From Rhizophagus clarus (Eukaryota > Glomeromycota > Glomeromycetes > Glomerales > Glomeraceae): a DNA stretch of 64,000 nucleotides. This document shows, piece by piece, positions 61,005 through 64,000 of the stretch (within the stretch, counting starts at the first letter, position 1; every line of letters begins with the position of its first letter). The stretch lies in the NCBI GenBank assembly GCA_015698045.1, contig BLAL01000017.1, positions 124,001-188,000 on the forward strand, given 5' to 3'. Under the pieces are notes generated by a model. That model was not told the DNA's origin. It did not search any database and saw nothing but the letters and a program-made list of their open reading frames with translations. The translations under genes and the position numbers were made by a program.

Positions 61005-61375
61005 GAAATCCTGAAACTCAAATCCTAACACCCCAACATCCCAACCGTCAAAATCCCCGATAGGCCAAATCCTGGCAGGTACAAAATCCAAATCCTGACA
61101 GGTCGTTAATATTTTTTATTAGCATAAGATAGGAGTTACTTAGGGTTTAGAGGTTAAGGTTAGGGTTAGAAGATGTTAGGTAAAAAAACACGCGAACGAA
61201 GCGGGCAAAGGAAGTTACTTAGGATAAAGTAAATAAAGCAATAAATTAAATTTATTAACAAAAAAATTATCACCTGTCAGGATTTTGACCTATCAGGATT
61301 TTATACCTATCAGGATTATACCTGTTGGGATTTTGAGTGTCGGGATTTTTAGTTTTGAGATTTTGTACCATAACC
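61005..61375. mobile_element. MITE-like element with long imperfect inverted repeats
   Basis: The left arm (about 61008-61103) iterates CCAAATCCTGGCAGGTACAA / AATCCAAATCCTGACAGGT. The right arm (about 61271-61372) carries the inverse, ACCTGTCAGGATTTTGACC, CTATCAGGATTTTATACC, CTGTTGGGATTTTGAG, ending GAGATTTTGTACC. The central 165 bp is AT-rich with TTAGGGTTTAGAGGTTAAGG and TTAGGGTTAG words. It has no coding capacity, so it would be non-autonomous. The target-site duplication was not identified. Confidence 0.65.
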
Positions 61376-61407
61376 TTTAAAAAACAATATTAATAAAAGG
61401 AAAATTT

Positions 61408-61475
61408 TAACGCTCGCCAGGGATTAAATTCACCTGGGGTAAATTTCATCAGGGTGAATTTCACCGGGTAAAATT
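61408..61475 (+). repeat. Short CACC(T/G)GG-GTAAATTT repeats
   Basis: ATTCACCTGGGGTAAATTTC, ATCAGGGTGAATTTC and ACCGGGTAAAATTTG form three tandem variants of about 17 bases next to the MITE-like element. Confidence 0.5.
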
Positions 61476-62133
61476 TGTAAAATTAATAAAATTTACATCA
61501 TGTGACTACAAATTTTTTACGTTTGAAACTTTGAATGAAAATAAAAAAAGATTTTTTTGATAAACTGAGTACAAACTTGCAAAATTTTATTAATAGAAAG
61601 TTTCTTTCAAATTACAAGAAAATTAATATATTGTAACCTTTAAACCATTTAAAACATTCCTGTCACCATTTACTCTAAATTTTTCATTATTTTTAAAATA
61701 AAAAATCCTCCTTTGTTAAATAAATAAGATTAAGTTGTATTAATAATTCTATATAACCGTATGTCCTGTACGGGTATAGTTTTTATATGCATGTATGCAT
61801 GTAATTTCGTAAATCTCCGCCACTTTTAACTCGTGATGTAAATCATAAGTGAAAATTAAAATTAAGATTTGAAATTCAATCACGTTTTTCAATGATGTAC
61901 CTACCCCTTAGTTGCAATCGTCATTAAAAATTAATTGCTAGGGGGTTAAATCACTGCTATTTCGTCTCATTTGTATCATCTTCAGTTTATCATTTTTTTT
62001 AAAAATAATGTGGGCAAAAATTTATTCGCTGGAAAATCAAAAAGACAAATTAGTTAGTTTGTAGAAACTAGAAAAGAAGCTAACAAATATTTAAATCCAA
62101 ATATAAATTAAAATAGATTTTTATCTTTGAAAA
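61476..62133. other. 5' flank of the reductase pseudogene
   Basis: AT-rich with no repeat recognised. The last bases before the ATG (AAA-ATGGCTCAAGATACTTCGT) match the intact copy, so the duplication included at least the start region. Confidence 0.5.
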
Positions 62134-63952
62134 ATGGCTCAAGATACTTCGTCTACAAAAATAAATAAAGGACTCGACGATTATGTCTTATTGGGGCGTA
62201 GTGGACTGCGAGTCTCTCCATTGTGTCTTGGTACTACGGTAAGATTATTCTTGTAAGCTAGCCAATATTATTATAAATATAATTTGTTAACATAGACTGT
62301 ATATCGAAGACTTTTGGTGAACAATGGGCAAGTTGAATATATTAATTAATAATTAAATTGATGATTAAGAAATTAAAAAAAAAAAAAAAGGTTTCTGAAT
62401 GTCTAAATATTTAACGCTATACAAATAGGGAATAGGTTCTAACAAAGAAGAAGCGAAAAAAGTTTTTGATCTTTATTACGAAAAAGGTGGAAATTTTTTT
62501 GGTAAGTTTTCTAGTTACGCAATCACTCGATTTAGTATTATAGAAAATATCATTATTTTATGATATATGTAATATATGAATCTTTAGATACTGCCAACGT
62601 TTACAACTTTGGTGAAGTAAGTAATAGAAATTTTAATTACTGTTTGGTCAATTCAATTTTATTAACATTCATTAATAAAATACTTAGAGTGAACGATTCC
62701 TTGGAGATTATGTTTCCGATAAACGATCTGATGTTGTAGTTGCAACAAAATATACGAGTATGTATCATGAATTACCCACATAATACCATTAAAATTCAGA
62801 ATTTTAATAACCTTCGGGACTTTTTTTTAGTTAACACAACAGCTATGCAGACAGATAAGAGATTAAATCCAAATTTCGGTAAAATAATAAACTATTCATA
62901 AATACATTATTAAATATTTTTTTTATGTTAATCGAAGACTACTAAATATATAGGAGGAAATCATCGAAAAAGTCTTGTAGAAAATTTAAATAAGAGTTTG
63001 AAACGATTGAATATGAGTTATATTGATATTTTATACGTTCATGCTTTTGAGTATCGAACTCTGATTGAAGAAATCATGAGATCATTAGATGACGTCGTTT
63101 GAAGTGGAAAAGTAAATAACTAATATTTTTATAGTGTTTGCTCGAGTTATTTAAATAGATATTAAAAAAAAAGTAAAAAATTAAAATAAAAATAGGTTTT
63201 ATATATTGCTGCAAGCGATGTTCCATCCTGGGTACTCACTCGTTCCAATACAATTGCAGAATTACATGGATGGAGGTACAAAATTATAATAATTTAACTT
63301 GTAGATATTTATGTTAACGTATTTTTATCAATTCTATTTAGCCCTTTCATCAGACTTCAAACGCGTTATAGTTTGTTAGACCGATCGCTAGAATTTGACT
63401 TAAAATCCTTATGTATAATTCAAATATAGTATAAATGTGAATTTATACACACATCAAGTTCAGCACAAGCAGGTTGTAAGTCTATATATTAATAACTTAT
63501 AGGTTGGAATTCTTCCATAGGGCATCGTCGCCGAAGGGTAAATATTAATTATTGATGCTTTTTTTGTATTAAAATATAATTTATCATATTAATTATTTTA
63601 TGTTTTAATTATTTATAATAGTTTTCTTACTGGAAAATATACGAGGAAATCAACCACTAATTTAAAATCCAATTATCGCGATCGATCAGTTACAAGTCAT
63701 TCAAAAGATGAAAAGAATTGGGAAATTTTAGATGAAGTCATTGCTGTTTCAAAAGAGATTGGTAGATCTCCTGTTCAGGTATCAACCTTTAAAACTACTG
63801 TGTTGTTTTTTTAATATTTTCAACAATTGAATATTAAATTTTTTTCCAGGTGTCACGAATTGGATTCAGCAAAAACCTGGTATTACTTCTCCTATAATTG
63901 GTGCTAGAACAGTTACTCAGCTAGAAGAAAATCTTGAATCACTTGAATTCAA
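62134..63952 (+). pseudogene. Aldo/keto reductase, degenerate second copy (runs past window end)
   Basis: Twelve exons align one-to-one with the intact gene at 54486: 62134-62238, 62310-62327, 62429-62501, 62588-62616, 62688-62757, 62831-62878, 62954-63111, 63196-63275, 63342-about 63408, 63503-63537, 63622-63778, 63850-63952. All but two have the same length. Lesions: Arg164 CGA to TGA (63100-63102); an inverted segment of about 74 bp (63409-63482) that destroys the end of exon 9 and its donor; Trp228 TGG to TAG in exon 10; a one-base deletion in exon 12 (103 versus 104 nt). Catalytic Asp, Tyr, Lys and His are still encoded before the first stop. Intron 2 begins GC (TGG then GCAAGT) where the intact gene has GT. 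The final exon lies beyond the window. Confidence 0.93.
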
Positions 63953-64000
63953 GTAAGTATTATGATAAATATTCAAAAAAAAAAAATATTTTCTTCATTT

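Overview
The window is AT-rich eukaryotic DNA with many short phase-preserving GT-AG introns. It carries a Rhizophagus-style kinase relic, an F-box/LRR gene, a BTB-BACK-TLDc gene, GT34 and UPF0658 genes, and long A/T runs. This points to an arbuscular mycorrhizal fungus (Glomeromycotina, Rhizophagus-like). The organism is inferred from gene families and style, not from a database match. Exon structures below were assembled by hand from splice signals, and each was checked for an unbroken frame.

Layout. 1-9.7 kb: gene-poor DNA with decayed repeats. 9.7-10.6 kb: broken protein-kinase gene. 11.4-16.7 kb (minus): a 27-exon Ctf4/WDHD1/Mcl1-type replisome adaptor that lacks the usual N-terminal WD40 domain. 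17.2-18.9 kb (minus), 20.6-22.3 kb (plus) and 28.9-30.7 kb (plus): three paralogous UPF0658 membrane proteins. Between the last two lie a small HMG/YABBY-like protein (23.2 kb), the U6 snRNA phosphodiesterase Usb1 (24.4-26.0 kb) and tRNA-Ala(UGC) (26.2 kb). 31.1 kb: protein with a dense cysteine block. 32.4-34.0 kb (minus): F-box/LRR protein. 35.1-36.7 kb: low-complexity nuclear-type protein. 38.1-39.4 kb: GT34 mannosyl/galactosyltransferase-like protein. 39.7-41.4 kb: BTB-BACK-TLDc protein. 42-54 kb: relics, a duplicated 239-bp unit and minisatellites. 54.5-56.5 kb: intact 13-exon aldo/keto reductase. 62.1 kb to window end: a degenerate copy of that reductase with stops, a frameshift and a micro-inversion.

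Most unusual element. At 57.85-59.60 kb on the minus strand, a clear signal-peptide exon and a 21-nt exon are followed by sixteen regularly spaced candidate micro-exons (fifteen of 3 nt, one of 6 nt). Each is bounded exactly by AG and GTAAGT/GTATGT-type splice sites inside a diverged tandem array of 80-110 bp units. Joined in order they keep frame, encode a 17-residue tail with six cysteines (HWCDGCLGCEGSCDICC), and make the TAA stop across the last junction. If transcripts confirm it, a secreted Cys-rich peptide is assembled about one residue per exon. The main alternative is that all units are skipped as one 1.57-kb intron, which is also in frame.

Other recurring themes are GC-AG introns (four, two of them swapped between reductase paralogs), tandem exon duplication in the Ctf4-like gene, and a dispersed GGACGAATA-type repeat.
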